Shown here piece by piece: positions 1 through 7,630 of a DNA stretch of 18,845 nucleotides. Made by a program: the position numbers and the translations under genes. The notes beneath the pieces were generated by a model. The model searched no databases and had not been told where the DNA came from. It worked only from the letters and a program-made list of their open reading frames with translations. Origin of the DNA: Phyllobacteriaceae bacterium. GTDB lineage: Bacteria > Pseudomonadota > Alphaproteobacteria > Rhizobiales > Rhizobiaceae. The stretch spans positions 1 through 18,845 of the forward strand of contig JAHEGF010000032.1 of the NCBI GenBank assembly GCA_024645155.1, in the 5' to 3' direction. Numbering within the stretch: the first letter of the stretch is position 1; each line of letters begins with the position of its first letter.

Positions 1-348
1 GCAGGGCTCGGATTTGCTGTCGCCATGGAAAAGGAGGATTTTATCGGGCGCGATGCGCTCGCTGCGATAAAGGCCAGTGGCATCAAACGCCATTTGCGGG
101 CATTTTCCGTTGACGGATTCCAGCCGTTTCATGGCGGCGAGACGATATTGCGCGACGGGCAGCCCGCAGGAATGCTGACAAGCGCGGGATATGGCCATTA
201 CCTTGGGCGTACGATCGGCTTCGGCTATCTCGACATTGGCAACGACGGGAGCGGGGAATTCGCCATAGAAGCTTTTGGCAAGACCCACAGGGCAAAACTG
301 CAGCCGCGATGTCAATACGACGCGGCCATGGAAAGGTTGAAGGCATGA
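1..348 (+). CDS. GcvT-domain protein (C-terminal fragment; gene starts before the window)
   Basis: The reading frame is open from base 1 to the stop at 346-348, so only the last 115 codons are present. The segment with FIGRDAL near its start, then LRDGQPAGMLTSAGYG and TIGFGYL, matches the C-terminal barrel of the GcvT/aminomethyltransferase fold. That fold occurs in the glycine-cleavage T protein and, as a C-terminal module, in dimethylglycine and sarcosine dehydrogenases that pass one-carbon units to tetrahydrofolate. I cannot see the N-terminal part, so stand-alone GcvT-like protein and FAD-dependent dehydrogenase fusion stay equally open. Its stop overlaps the start of the next gene (ATGA), so the two are probably translationally coupled. 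A methylated-amine or choline-derived substrate would fit that neighbour; this is inference. Confidence 0.8.
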   Translation, partial: AGLGFAVAMEKEDFIGRDALAAIKASGIKRHLRAFSVDGFQPFHGGETILRDGQPAGMLTSAGYGHYLGRTIGFGYLDIGNDGSGEFAIEAFGKTHRAKLQPRCQYDAAMERLKA

Positions 349-1259
349 TCACGGATGCTGAACGGGAACTCCAGGACGTGGTTTCATCAATTCCGCTACT
401 GGCCAAGAGCGAAGCCGATCCGGTTCGCCTCGGCGGCCTGACCAATCTGGTATTCCGTGTCGGCGAATTCTGTTTGCGGGTTCCAGGGAAGGGTACAGAA
501 GAATACATCAACCGGGCCCACGAAGCAGTTGCTGCCCGCGAGGCGGCCCGTGCCGGGGTCAGCCCGGAAGTACTGCATTTCGACGACGCCAGCGGCGTCA
601 TGGTTACCCGCTTTATAGACGGTGGAGTTACCATGACACCCGATCTGTTCAAGCAGCGGGACGGGGCGGCGGCGCGGGCAGGTAATGCGTTCCGGCAACT
701 GCATCAATCCGACGCGGTTTTCCCGTTTCATTTTGAATTGTTTGCAATGATCGACGATTATCTGAAAATCCTGTCGGCAAAGGATGTGGCACTGCCGGAC
801 GGCTACCATGACGTTGTCGCGGAAGCCGGTACTGTGCGCGCTGCGCTGGCTGTTAACTGGCTTCCAAGTGTTGCCTGCCACTGCGATCCCCTATGCGAGA
901 ACTTCCTTGATACAGGCGAACGCATGTGGATTGTCGATTGGGAGTATTCGGGCATGAATGACCCGATGTGGGACCTGGGAGACCTGTCCGTCGAGGGTGA
1001 ATTCAACGAAATGCAGGAAGAAGAGATGTTGCGCGCCTATTTTGCCGGCGAACCTGCGCCGGCGGATCGCGGACGAATGGTGATCTACAAGGCGATGTGC
1101 GACCTGCTGTGGACACTTTGGGGATTGATCCAGCTTGCCAATGGCAATCCGGCAGATGATTTCCGCGCCTACGCTGATGGACGTTTTGCACGCTGCAGGC
1201 GGTTGATGGAGACAGCGGATTTTGCGGGGCATCTGAAAGCCGTTGAAAAAAAGATCTGA
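345..1259 (+). CDS. Choline/ethanolamine kinase-family phosphotransferase (APH fold)
   Basis: This 304-residue protein has a protein-kinase-like small-molecule kinase fold. The sequence shows LGGLTNLVFRV near residues 29-39 (nucleotide-binding loop of the choline kinase family), a Brenner-type catalytic motif HCDPLCEN at 179-186, and IVDWEYSG at 196-203, whose Asp198 should bind metal. The family phosphorylates choline, ethanolamine or related amino alcohols in the cytoplasm. I chose the ATG at 345 rather than the in-frame ATG at 309. It forms an ATGA overlap with the previous stop and has a GAAAGG ribosome-binding site at 331-336, and the 12 extra residues from 309 look non-conserved. The coupling to a GcvT-domain gene suggests a catabolic or salvage role for methylated amines. 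The substrate cannot be read from sequence. Confidence 0.85.
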   Translation: MITDAERELQDVVSSIPLLAKSEADPVRLGGLTNLVFRVGEFCLRVPGKGTEEYINRAHEAVAAREAARAGVSPEVLHFDDASGVMVTRFIDGGVTMTPDLFKQRDGAAARAGNAFRQLHQSDAVFPFHFELFAMIDDYLKILSAKDVALPDGYHDVVAEAGTVRAALAVNWLPSVACHCDPLCENFLDTGERMWIVDWEYSGMNDPMWDLGDLSVEGEFNEMQEEEMLRAYFAGEPAPADRGRMVIYKAMCDLLWTLWGLIQLANGNPADDFRAYADGRFARCRRLMETADFAGHLKAVEKKI

Positions 1260-1280
1260 AGCCCGCCGATTGACCGGTTC

Positions 1281-1299
1281 GCGCCTTGCCGAAGGGCGC
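1281..1299 (+). terminator. Possible weak terminator hairpin
   Basis: GCGCCTT and AAGGGCGC flank a 4-base loop, with one bulged G, about 20 bases after the kinase stop. TTATTTC follows. The stem is short and the T run is broken, so this is only a candidate for ending the GcvT-kinase transcript. Confidence 0.3.
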
Positions 1300-1377
1300 T
1301 TATTTCAAGTGTTGAGGTCTTGTTAACCAAAATCGCGACTTTATGCGGCAAAATGTCTCGACGTTTACCTGTTTTAG

Positions 1378-1391
1378 TTAGGATTTCCTAA
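1378..1391. promoter_or_regulatory. Inverted repeat upstream of the diguanylate cyclase
   Basis: TTAGGA-TT-TCCTAA is a perfect 6+6 inverted repeat with a 2-base spacer, ending 54 bases before the preferred ATG of the GGDEF gene. It could be an operator for a dimeric regulator. No factor is assigned, and a 6-base arm can occur by chance. Confidence 0.3.
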
Positions 1392-1445
1392 TAGACGCGG
1401 GATTTTCTATATGAATTCAATCGATGATTGAGCGACGGTGACAAG

Positions 1446-2633
1446 ATGGCGAGCTTTTCCACAAGTGAACTTCCACTTTGGCTGACGCTGTTTAACGGGT
1501 TGGGCGCCGCCGCGCTGATCGCGTTCGCCTATTCGGTCGTGTTGAGGCTGGAAGCGGTTGACAGCCGAGGTCTTGTGGCAACGGCGCTTCACGCACTGAT
1601 GTTCAGTTCGCTGGCAATGCTGACCATGGCCAATCCGCTCGTGTTGAACGGTGGGCTTGTTATTGACGGGCGCGCCATACTCGTTGCGCTATCGGGCCCG
1701 TTTGGCGGTTTCACTTCACTTATTGCGACAACGCTGGCCACTAGTTCCATGCACTTCGTTACTGACGGCGGTGATGCAATGGTAGGTGTCGCTGGTATTC
1801 TGATTGCAGCTGCACTGAGCGCTATTTTCACCGTGATCTGGCGGCAAACCTCGACCGGCCATGTCTACCTGCTTGCGGGGTTGTCGGTTACCAGCAGCAT
1901 ATTATTCCTTTCGCGGGTATTTCTGTTTCCTGCCGATGAGGCGCAGTCCGTATTCCGGGAAGTCGCCACACCTTTTGTCTTGTCGAACACGGCCAGTGTT
2001 TTTGTCGTAGGAATGTTCCTGCTCCGTATTTCGGAACTTCACCGGATGGCGGAAAAACTCAAGTCATTGTCTGCCAAGGACCCGCTTACGGGTTTGTTGA
2101 ACAGGCGCGGGCTGATGGCCCAAGCGGACAAGGCGGAGCAGGGTTTTCTGCAAGAAGGCGAAAGTTTTACGGTATTCACCGTAGACATCGACTATTTCAA
2201 GCGCATCAACGACTTGTGCGGGCACGAAACCGGTGATGCGGTTCTTGCCGGAATTGCACGCATACTTGAATCCGTTGTCGGAACAGCCGGCACGGTTGCC
2301 CGTGTCGGCGGTGAAGAGTTTCTGGTGCTTGCGTCAATTGGCGATCATGAACAGGCAACAAATCTTGCCGACAGGTTGAACGGCGAGATCGCACAGCGCC
2401 AGTTTGATGGCGGCGGCTTGCCCGTCGAAACCACCGTATCAATTGGCATGGCGACCATTTCCAATTCTCATCCGAGCTTTGCGGGTACCTGGGCGCAGGC
2501 CGACAAGGCCCTCTACCGGGCCAAGGCGGATGGCCGCAACCGGTCGGTATGGGCATCGCGCGAAACTGACGAACGTTCGGACAAGATCATTGCCTATATC
2601 CGGGAAGCGCGCAAAGACCGCCTCGCATCCTGA
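1446..2633 (+). CDS. Membrane diguanylate cyclase (5TMR-LYT sensor + GGDEF)
   Basis: The product (395 residues from this ATG) should make cyclic di-GMP from two GTP. About 190 N-terminal residues form five to six hydrophobic segments. The stretch around residues 62-88 (MANPLVL, then GLVIDGRAILVALSGPFGG) resembles the 5TMR-LYT membrane sensor of LytS-type proteins. The GGDEF domain follows: DPLTGLLNRRG, then DIDYFKRINDLCGHETGD, then the active-site motif GGEEF at about 288-292. The usual inhibitory RxxD five residues before GGEEF is absent (GTAG in its place), so product inhibition through that site is not expected. An upstream in-frame TTG at 1428 adds six residues. Neither start has a good ribosome-binding site, and I prefer the ATG. 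No EAL domain is present. The gene converges with dctM, leaving 15 bases between them. Confidence 0.9.
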   Translation: MASFSTSELPLWLTLFNGLGAAALIAFAYSVVLRLEAVDSRGLVATALHALMFSSLAMLTMANPLVLNGGLVIDGRAILVALSGPFGGFTSLIATTLATSSMHFVTDGGDAMVGVAGILIAAALSAIFTVIWRQTSTGHVYLLAGLSVTSSILFLSRVFLFPADEAQSVFREVATPFVLSNTASVFVVGMFLLRISELHRMAEKLKSLSAKDPLTGLLNRRGLMAQADKAEQGFLQEGESFTVFTVDIDYFKRINDLCGHETGDAVLAGIARILESVVGTAGTVARVGGEEFLVLASIGDHEQATNLADRLNGEIAQRQFDGGGLPVETTVSIGMATISNSHPSFAGTWAQADKALYRAKADGRNRSVWASRETDERSDKIIAYIREARKDRLAS

Positions 2634-2648
2634 TCGACGGTTCTGACA

Positions 2649-5306
2649 CTAGAAGCTCAGCGAAATATCCCTGTGATCGGAGGTGCAGCCCGCAACATAG
2701 AGCGCCTGTTCGCGCGTCAGTTTGCTCTGCTCGCGAAGTCCGACAGTTGTACGCAGCAACTCCTCATAGGCGGCAAGCGGTTGCAGCAGTTCCGATGAAG
2801 CCTTTTTCCGCCAGACAAGCTGGGTTTCAAGGAGTTCAGAAGCCTTGGCCATCTCGGCCAGCGCTTCATCCTTGTCGGGGGTTTTTGCCTTCAGTGCCTT
2901 TCGCACAACCGATATCGCCGATTTGATTTCTCGCGTTCCGGCTACGTCGCCAATCTGGTCGGACAGGTCCCTGAGCGCAGAATCCATCTCTTCCGGTTCG
3001 GTCTGCCCGATCTTACCGTTGGTTTCGGTGAGCTTGTCAGCCAGCGCTCCAAGATCTTCGGCGGAGCGAAGGATTGCCAGCACCTCGGCAATCGGACCAT
3101 AGGCCTTGCCGGCCGCCTGGTTGAACTTCGAGCGGGCTGTCGATTCCGCCTTGCGCAGATCGCTAAAGGCTTTGAACGTGCCCGCCCACTCTGCCGGTAT
3201 CGTCGCTTTCAAGGCATCGCGCTGGGCTACCAGGTTGGCGACACGGTCTTCCAGTTTCTCGCGTGCCGCCTGTTCCGACGGATCGCGCAGCCGGTCGATG
3301 TCGATTTCAAGAATCTCGATTCTGCCGGCAAGTGCCCGCATGTCACTTTCGATATCGCGGACTTGCCCGTGCATGGGGCGGTAGCCGGCAGACGCTGCCT
3401 CGATATCACCGGCTGCTTTTTCGGCTGCAGCAAATATCTCCATCGCCTTCAATGTTTCGTCGACACTGTCCTGTGCCGACTTGCCAAGCTTGTCAGGCAG
3501 CGTTGAGAAATCCAGGGTGCGCACAATTTCCGCCCGTTTGCGAATTTCGTCGCTATTTTCGGCAAACTGGTCGCCAATGTAATTGTCGACGCAATAGCTC
3601 AGACGCGGGTTTCGCGGCGGTGGCGAGGTCTCTGAAAGCAGCGACACGCGGTTGGGCAGGTAATTTACCAGTTGTGGCGTCAATCCGACGATGACGAGTG
3701 CAACCAGTTGAAGGCTGATGAAGGGAATGACACCCTTGTACATCTGAATTGTCTTGACTACTGGCGGCGCGACACCGCGAAGGTAGAACAATGCAAAACC
3801 GAACGGTGGTGTCAGGAACGATGTCTGGATGTTCAGTCCGATCATCACACCCAACCAGACTGCCGTGACATTGGCACTGGGATCGGCAAGCAGGATTGGC
3901 GCGACAATGGGGACAACCACGACAGCGATCTCGATAAAATCGAGGAAAAAGCCGAGCAGAAAAATGACGCCCATGACGACAACAAACTTGGACCAGAAGC
4001 CGCCGGGCAGGCTGTTAAGAAATTCGCGAACAAGATGCTCGCCGCCAAAAGCGCGAAAGGCCGCGGTCAGGATCGCCGCGCCAAGCAGGATGATGAACAC
4101 AAGCGTGGTTGTCTTGGCGGTTTCGATCATCACGCCGTGAAGCGTTTCGTCGATCTTTACGGCCCGCCAGCCACTCCAGCCCAGTGCCGCCAGCAGGCCG
4201 ATGACCCCGGCTCCGGCAAGCGTCACGCCAATCGCGTCGGCAGTCGTTGTGATGCTTTTTATTCCGGTATTGAAATTGGCAAGGACAAACCCGATCAGGA
4301 ACAGCGATGCAACGGCGAGAATGGCCGGGTAATAGGCGTTTTTTTGCCCTTCCGTCAGCCGGTAGCCGGCCATGATGAGGGCACCGCCTGCACCGATCGC
4401 ACCAGCCTGGTTCACGGTGGCAATGCCGCTGATGATGGATCCGAGCACCAAAAAGATCAATGCTAGCGGCGGGATCAGCGTCATGAAGACATTGAACATG
4501 AACTGGCGGTCGTATTTGCCCTCGTAAGGTACCGGTGGAGCCATGGATGGCTTAATCCAGGCGACAACCAGTATGAACAGCATGTAGAGGCCGACCAGTA
4601 CCAGGCCCGGGATGAAGGCGCCAAGAAACATTTCGCCGGCGCTGGTCGAACCGACGTCAAACAGCGACGGCATGGACAGTTCACCGGTGGACTCCCTGAA
4701 CAGTGCCTTGCGCGCCGTGCCGGCCTGGTCGGCCGAGCTTGACAACTGGTCAGCCAGAATGATCAGCACGATGGAAGGCGGGATGATCTGGCCCAGTGTT
4801 CCCGAAGCTGCAATCGTGCCTGTTGCCAAAGGTGCCGAATAATTGTTGCGCAGCATCGCGGGCAGTGAGATCAGCCCCATGGCGACAACTGTCGCCCCCA
4901 GAATGCCGGTTGTAGCTGCAAGAAGTGCTCCGACAAAGACCACGGAAATGCCCAAGCCGCCCGGAATTGGTCCGAACAGTTGGGCCATTGTGATCAGCAG
5001 ATCTTCAGCGATCTTCGAACGCTGCAACATGATGCCCATGAATATGAACAGCGGAATGGCAATGAGCGTGTCCCGCTCCGGTTCCCAGTAAACACCGCGC
5101 AGGTTGGTAACCCCGGCACTGAGCCACTGGCCAGGACCGCCCTGCGCGAAATAGGCGTCGACACTGCCTGCAAACAGGTATCCGCATATCGCGGCGAGAA
5201 TAATGGTGAGAATGGATGCTCCCGGAAGCGCAAATGCGACCGGGTAACCGGATCCGAGTGCAGTCGCCATCAGGACAATGAGGAGAAAGAGAAAGAAGAG
5301 TTCCAT
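2649..5306 (-). CDS. dctM: TRAP transporter large permease with long C-terminal coiled-coil tail
   Basis: This is the main membrane channel subunit of a tripartite, ion-driven TRAP transporter. Residues 1-557 are a highly hydrophobic DctM domain of the long, mannitol/chloroaromatic-annotated subfamily. Family-like stretches include TTGILGATVVAMGLISLPAM (132-151), LGQIIPPSIVLIILADQ (171-187) and LGFFLDFIEIAVVVVPI (451-467). Residues 558-885 are a soluble, charged, mostly helical tail with a likely coiled coil near 643-703. Ordinary DctM proteins are about 430 residues and the longer subfamily somewhat more, so the 885-residue length is striking. The reading frame is continuous, with no sign of frameshift. 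The ATG lies 3 bases after the dctQ stop, so it is the last gene of the dctP-dctQ-dctM operon. The role of the tail is unknown. Confidence 0.92.
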   Translation of the reverse strand: MELFFLFLLIVLMATALGSGYPVAFALPGASILTIILAAICGYLFAGSVDAYFAQGGPGQWLSAGVTNLRGVYWEPERDTLIAIPLFIFMGIMLQRSKIAEDLLITMAQLFGPIPGGLGISVVFVGALLAATTGILGATVVAMGLISLPAMLRNNYSAPLATGTIAASGTLGQIIPPSIVLIILADQLSSSADQAGTARKALFRESTGELSMPSLFDVGSTSAGEMFLGAFIPGLVLVGLYMLFILVVAWIKPSMAPPVPYEGKYDRQFMFNVFMTLIPPLALIFLVLGSIISGIATVNQAGAIGAGGALIMAGYRLTEGQKNAYYPAILAVASLFLIGFVLANFNTGIKSITTTADAIGVTLAGAGVIGLLAALGWSGWRAVKIDETLHGVMIETAKTTTLVFIILLGAAILTAAFRAFGGEHLVREFLNSLPGGFWSKFVVVMGVIFLLGFFLDFIEIAVVVVPIVAPILLADPSANVTAVWLGVMIGLNIQTSFLTPPFGFALFYLRGVAPPVVKTIQMYKGVIPFISLQLVALVIVGLTPQLVNYLPNRVSLLSETSPPPRNPRLSYCVDNYIGDQFAENSDEIRKRAEIVRTLDFSTLPDKLGKSAQDSVDETLKAMEIFAAAEKAAGDIEAASAGYRPMHGQVRDIESDMRALAGRIEILEIDIDRLRDPSEQAAREKLEDRVANLVAQRDALKATIPAEWAGTFKAFSDLRKAESTARSKFNQAAGKAYGPIAEVLAILRSAEDLGALADKLTETNGKIGQTEPEEMDSALRDLSDQIGDVAGTREIKSAISVVRKALKAKTPDKDEALAEMAKASELLETQLVWRKKASSELLQPLAAYEELLRTTVGLREQSKLTREQALYVAGCTSDHRDISLSF

Positions 5307-5309
5307 AAC

Positions 5310-6302
5310 TTAATGCCCGCCGACGTTCTGGATCACACGAGCGCCCGGATCACCGCGATAATCGGCGACCGCGCTGAACAGATAACTGACAAACTGGATC
5401 ATCATCGAAACAGCAAAAATACCGAGAAAGGCGGCCATCATGTATTTCACATACATGCCGAATCCCGACTGTGTTACCTCGAAGTTGAAAACCGGGCTGT
5501 TAATAATCGATGTCTTCTGGCCCATGCCGACAATCAGGATTGTCCAACAAAGCGTCAGTCCCATGAGGATAGTGCACACCGCGTTAACCGCGCTTTTCGT
5601 CTTGAGGGTGAAGTTAGTGTAGAACACGTCGACACGGACATGACCTTCTTCCAGCAGGGTATAGGCACTGGCAAACAGGAACAGTGCGCCGTACCAAAAT
5701 CTCACCAGATCGGCCATGTAGGCCTGTTCGTAGGAAAAGATGAAGCGCATGAAAACAATGAGCAGTTCGGCGCCGACAATCATCAGGGTCAGCCAGTGGA
5801 AGCCCAGGGTGCGGGTGAAGATTGCCAGAACAGTGCCAAACAGGATCAGGGGTACGTGGACATACATCCCGCGGAAATGTGAGCGGCCGAGATCCGAAGC
5901 GATCTGGTCGCCGACGAGCGGCGTCAACATATCTTCAACGCGCATTGCGGAAATGACCAGATCGGCCAGTCCGACTATCAAGACGCTCCAGAATGCGGCG
6001 CGGATCAGGAACGTGTTCATGGCTGTGATGCGGTCGGCATCGGTACGCAACGGCATATCCGCTGTCATCAGCACGTAGTATATGGCAACAAATATTGCTG
6101 CCGGATAAGAAGCGGCCTGCAAGGCATTCAATGGGTAGGTACCAATATCGGATAGCGCTTGTATCAACGGTATCCCGCCCATCCCCGAACCAAGCGTCAG
6201 GAAGTTGTTGGCGAGAAATACAAACATCGATGCGAGTACGCACCAGCCGAACATCCGGATGATGTTTGGAAACGAGAACGCGCTTTTAACCGGCTCTGCC
6301 AT
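5310..6302 (-). CDS. dctQ: TRAP transporter small permease with extended N-terminus
   Basis: This is the small membrane subunit that partners DctM. The recognisable DctQ domain is at the C-terminal side: transmembrane segments near 199-216, 240-260 and 288-310, and the family motif EEGHVRVDVFY at 218-228. Before it lies an extra block of about 170 residues with several more hydrophobic segments (about 18-34, 66-80, 97-118, 148-165, and 170-190, the last probably being the first DctQ helix). Typical DctQ proteins are about 160-200 residues; this one is 330. Enlarged DctQ partners occur with the long DctM subfamily. The gene sits 129 bases after dctP, behind an intercistronic hairpin, and 3 bases before dctM. 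Confidence 0.9.
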   Translation of the reverse strand: MAEPVKSAFSFPNIIRMFGWCVLASMFVFLANNFLTLGSGMGGIPLIQALSDIGTYPLNALQAASYPAAIFVAIYYVLMTADMPLRTDADRITAMNTFLIRAAFWSVLIVGLADLVISAMRVEDMLTPLVGDQIASDLGRSHFRGMYVHVPLILFGTVLAIFTRTLGFHWLTLMIVGAELLIVFMRFIFSYEQAYMADLVRFWYGALFLFASAYTLLEEGHVRVDVFYTNFTLKTKSAVNAVCTILMGLTLCWTILIVGMGQKTSIINSPVFNFEVTQSGFGMYVKYMMAAFLGIFAVSMMIQFVSYLFSAVADYRGDPGARVIQNVGGH

Positions 6303-6380
6303 TGCCCCTCCAGCAAAACAAACGCTTGTCGATATTCCGGCAGACTACCGGGCAACATGTATGGTCGTAAAGTCAAAGAA

Positions 6381-6406
6381 GCGGGACGGGTATGAACCCA
6401 TCCCGC
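6381..6406 (-). terminator. Intercistronic hairpin between dctP and dctQ
   Basis: GCGGGATGGGT read on the (-) strand pairs with ACCCGTCCCGC, an 11-base-pair stem with one T-G wobble and a loop of about four bases. TTCTTTGACTTT follows downstream. The pairing is better on the (-) RNA strand, where the wobble forms, than on (+). It lies 25 bases after the dctP stop. Such elements commonly act as partial terminators or protect the upstream message from 3' decay, giving more binding protein than permease. The T run is interrupted, so read-through into dctQ is expected. Confidence 0.7.
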
Positions 6407-6431
6407 TCAGTAACAACGTTACAAACCGGTT

Positions 6432-7514
6432 TTACATATTGAGCACTTTGTTGCGCTTCTGGACATAAGCCATATCCGACAACGCTGTCCACGCACCAAG
6501 TTCGGCTCTCTTGGCAATGACGGCATCATAGATTTTTGCGGACAGCGGGCTGTGTTCGCGTGCTTCCTCGATCACTTCGGCGGCAGCTTCACCGAAAGCG
6601 GCATAGATATCATCGTTGAACTCGCGCAACTGGACGCCGTGATCATTTATCAGACGGTTGAGATAGACACCGTTATTGGCATTGGTCTCTGCCATGGTCA
6701 GGGCGTTTTCCTCGTTACATGCAGCTTGAATTATCGCCTGGTCTGTTTTCGACAGTGTTCCCCACCAAGAAGCGTTCATGCCGAAGGCGATCTGTGCACC
6801 GGGCTCATGCATGCCCGGCCAGTAGTAGTATTTGGCCGCTTCATAAAACTTCATGAAGTAGTCATTGAATGGGCCAACCCACTCTGTCGCATCGATCGCG
6901 CCGGATACAAGGTTTTCATAGATCTGGCCGCCTGGCAGTGAAACCGGCGAGGCGCCAAGCTTGGCCATGACGTCACCGCCCTGGCCCGGGATGCGCATTT
7001 TCAGACCCTTTAGATCATCTGCGCTTTCGATTTCCTTGTTGAACCAGCCGCCCATCTGCACGCCGGTGTTGCCGCAGGCAAGGTTCTTGAGGCCAAATTC
7101 ACCAGCCAGTTCGTCCCACAATTCCTGGCCACCGCCATATTTGATCCAGGCGTCCATTTCTGTGTAGGTGAACCCGAAGGGAACGGCGGTAAAGGCCGCC
7201 CAGCCGTCATGTTTTCCCTTCCAGTAATAGTCGGCGCCGATATAGGCTTGGGCATTTCCGGAAGCAACTTCGTCAAATGAGTCAAAAGCGCCAACACGTT
7301 CGCCGGCGGCAAAATATTCGACGTTAATGCGGCCTTCGGTCAGCTCGGTTATCCGTGCCGAGAGACGCTGCGCAGGAAGTCCAAGGCCGGGAAAATCGCG
7401 CGGCCAGGTCGACACGATAGTCATAGTCTTGCCACCCTGTGCCAGTGCCGGCGCGGCCAGTGTGGTCGCAGCTCCGGCAAGAGCCGCACCTTTCAGAAAA
7501 TTACGACGTTCCAT
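6432..7514 (-). CDS. dctP: TRAP transporter periplasmic solute-binding protein, TakP-like (probable 2-oxoacid/organic acid binder)
   Basis: This 360-residue extracytoplasmic protein captures the substrate for the DctQM permease. It starts with a twin-arginine signal, MERRNFLKGA, with a likely cleavage after ALAQ (residue 26). The body matches the DctP family closest to TakP of Rhodobacter, a sodium-dependent 2-oxoacid binder. It shows Gln153 in GVQMGG, the carboxylate-binding Arg174 in LKMRIPGQGG, and ATEWVGPFNDY at 209-219. As I recall the TakP structure, the equivalent Gln, Arg, Glu and Trp contact ligand and sodium, which supports a 2-oxoacid such as pyruvate, though lactate-like acids are possible. 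I start at 7514, not at the longer frame at 7631, because a GGGAGGA ribosome-binding site lies 8 bases upstream and the Tat signal begins there. First gene of the operon; the sensor system is divergent. Confidence 0.93.
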   Translation of the reverse strand: MERRNFLKGAALAGAATTLAAPALAQGGKTMTIVSTWPRDFPGLGLPAQRLSARITELTEGRINVEYFAAGERVGAFDSFDEVASGNAQAYIGADYYWKGKHDGWAAFTAVPFGFTYTEMDAWIKYGGGQELWDELAGEFGLKNLACGNTGVQMGGWFNKEIESADDLKGLKMRIPGQGGDVMAKLGASPVSLPGGQIYENLVSGAIDATEWVGPFNDYFMKFYEAAKYYYWPGMHEPGAQIAFGMNASWWGTLSKTDQAIIQAACNEENALTMAETNANNGVYLNRLINDHGVQLREFNDDIYAAFGEAAAEVIEEAREHSPLSAKIYDAVIAKRAELGAWTALSDMAYVQKRNKVLNM

Positions 7515-7521
7515 AGAGTAT

Positions 7522-7567
7522 TCCTCCCAATAAAATTTGACCATGCAACCGGGAGGACTTACCCCCC
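7522..7567 (-). promoter_or_regulatory. dctP leader: ribosome-binding site with competing anti-SD and anti-anti-SD segments
   Basis: Read on the (-) strand the order is GGGGGG (7567-7562), loop TAAGT, TCCTCCC (7557-7551), a 22-base spacer, then the ribosome-binding site GGGAGGA (7528-7522), 7 bases before the ATG. TCCTCCC is perfectly complementary over 7 bases to the ribosome-binding site. Its CCTCCC part can instead pair with the upstream GGGGGG (five G-C and one G-U). The two hairpins are mutually exclusive: one hides the ribosome-binding site and the other frees it. This is seen directly in the sequence. A switching role, and whether the transcript starts far enough upstream, are inference. 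Confidence 0.4.
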
Positions 7568-7570
7568 AAT

Positions 7571-7620
7571 TTTGCACGCATTGCCTAGGCATTTCACACC
7601 ATTTTCTCAATTCGTGCAAA
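7571..7620. promoter_or_regulatory. Widely spaced inverted half-sites in the TRAP/sensor divergent region
   Basis: TTTGCACG (7571-7578) and its exact reverse complement CGTGCAAA (7613-7620) lie with centres 42 bases apart, four turns of B-DNA. Between them is a perfect 10-base palindrome TGCCTAGGCA (7582-7591). The arrangement resembles paired regulator half-sites over the dctP promoter region. No protein is assigned. Confidence 0.4.
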
Positions 7621-7630
7621 TACCAATACA

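Noticed and set aside
1411..1431. Six-codon frame MNSIDD before the diguanylate cyclase as a leader peptide
   Set aside because: No ribosome-binding site and no attenuator-like structure; most likely chance.
3672..4466. 264-codon open frame on (+) inside dctM
   Set aside because: Antisense shadow of a well-supported permease gene; hydrophilic low-complexity translation and no ribosome-binding site.
2649..5306. Frameshift or gene fusion artefact explaining the 885-residue DctM
   Set aside because: The frame is continuous, composition is even across the junction at residue 557, and there is no internal start with a ribosome-binding site to suggest two genes.
4980..5882. 300-codon open frame on (+) across dctM and dctQ
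   Set aside because: It spans the junction of two real genes on the other strand and its translation shows no domain.
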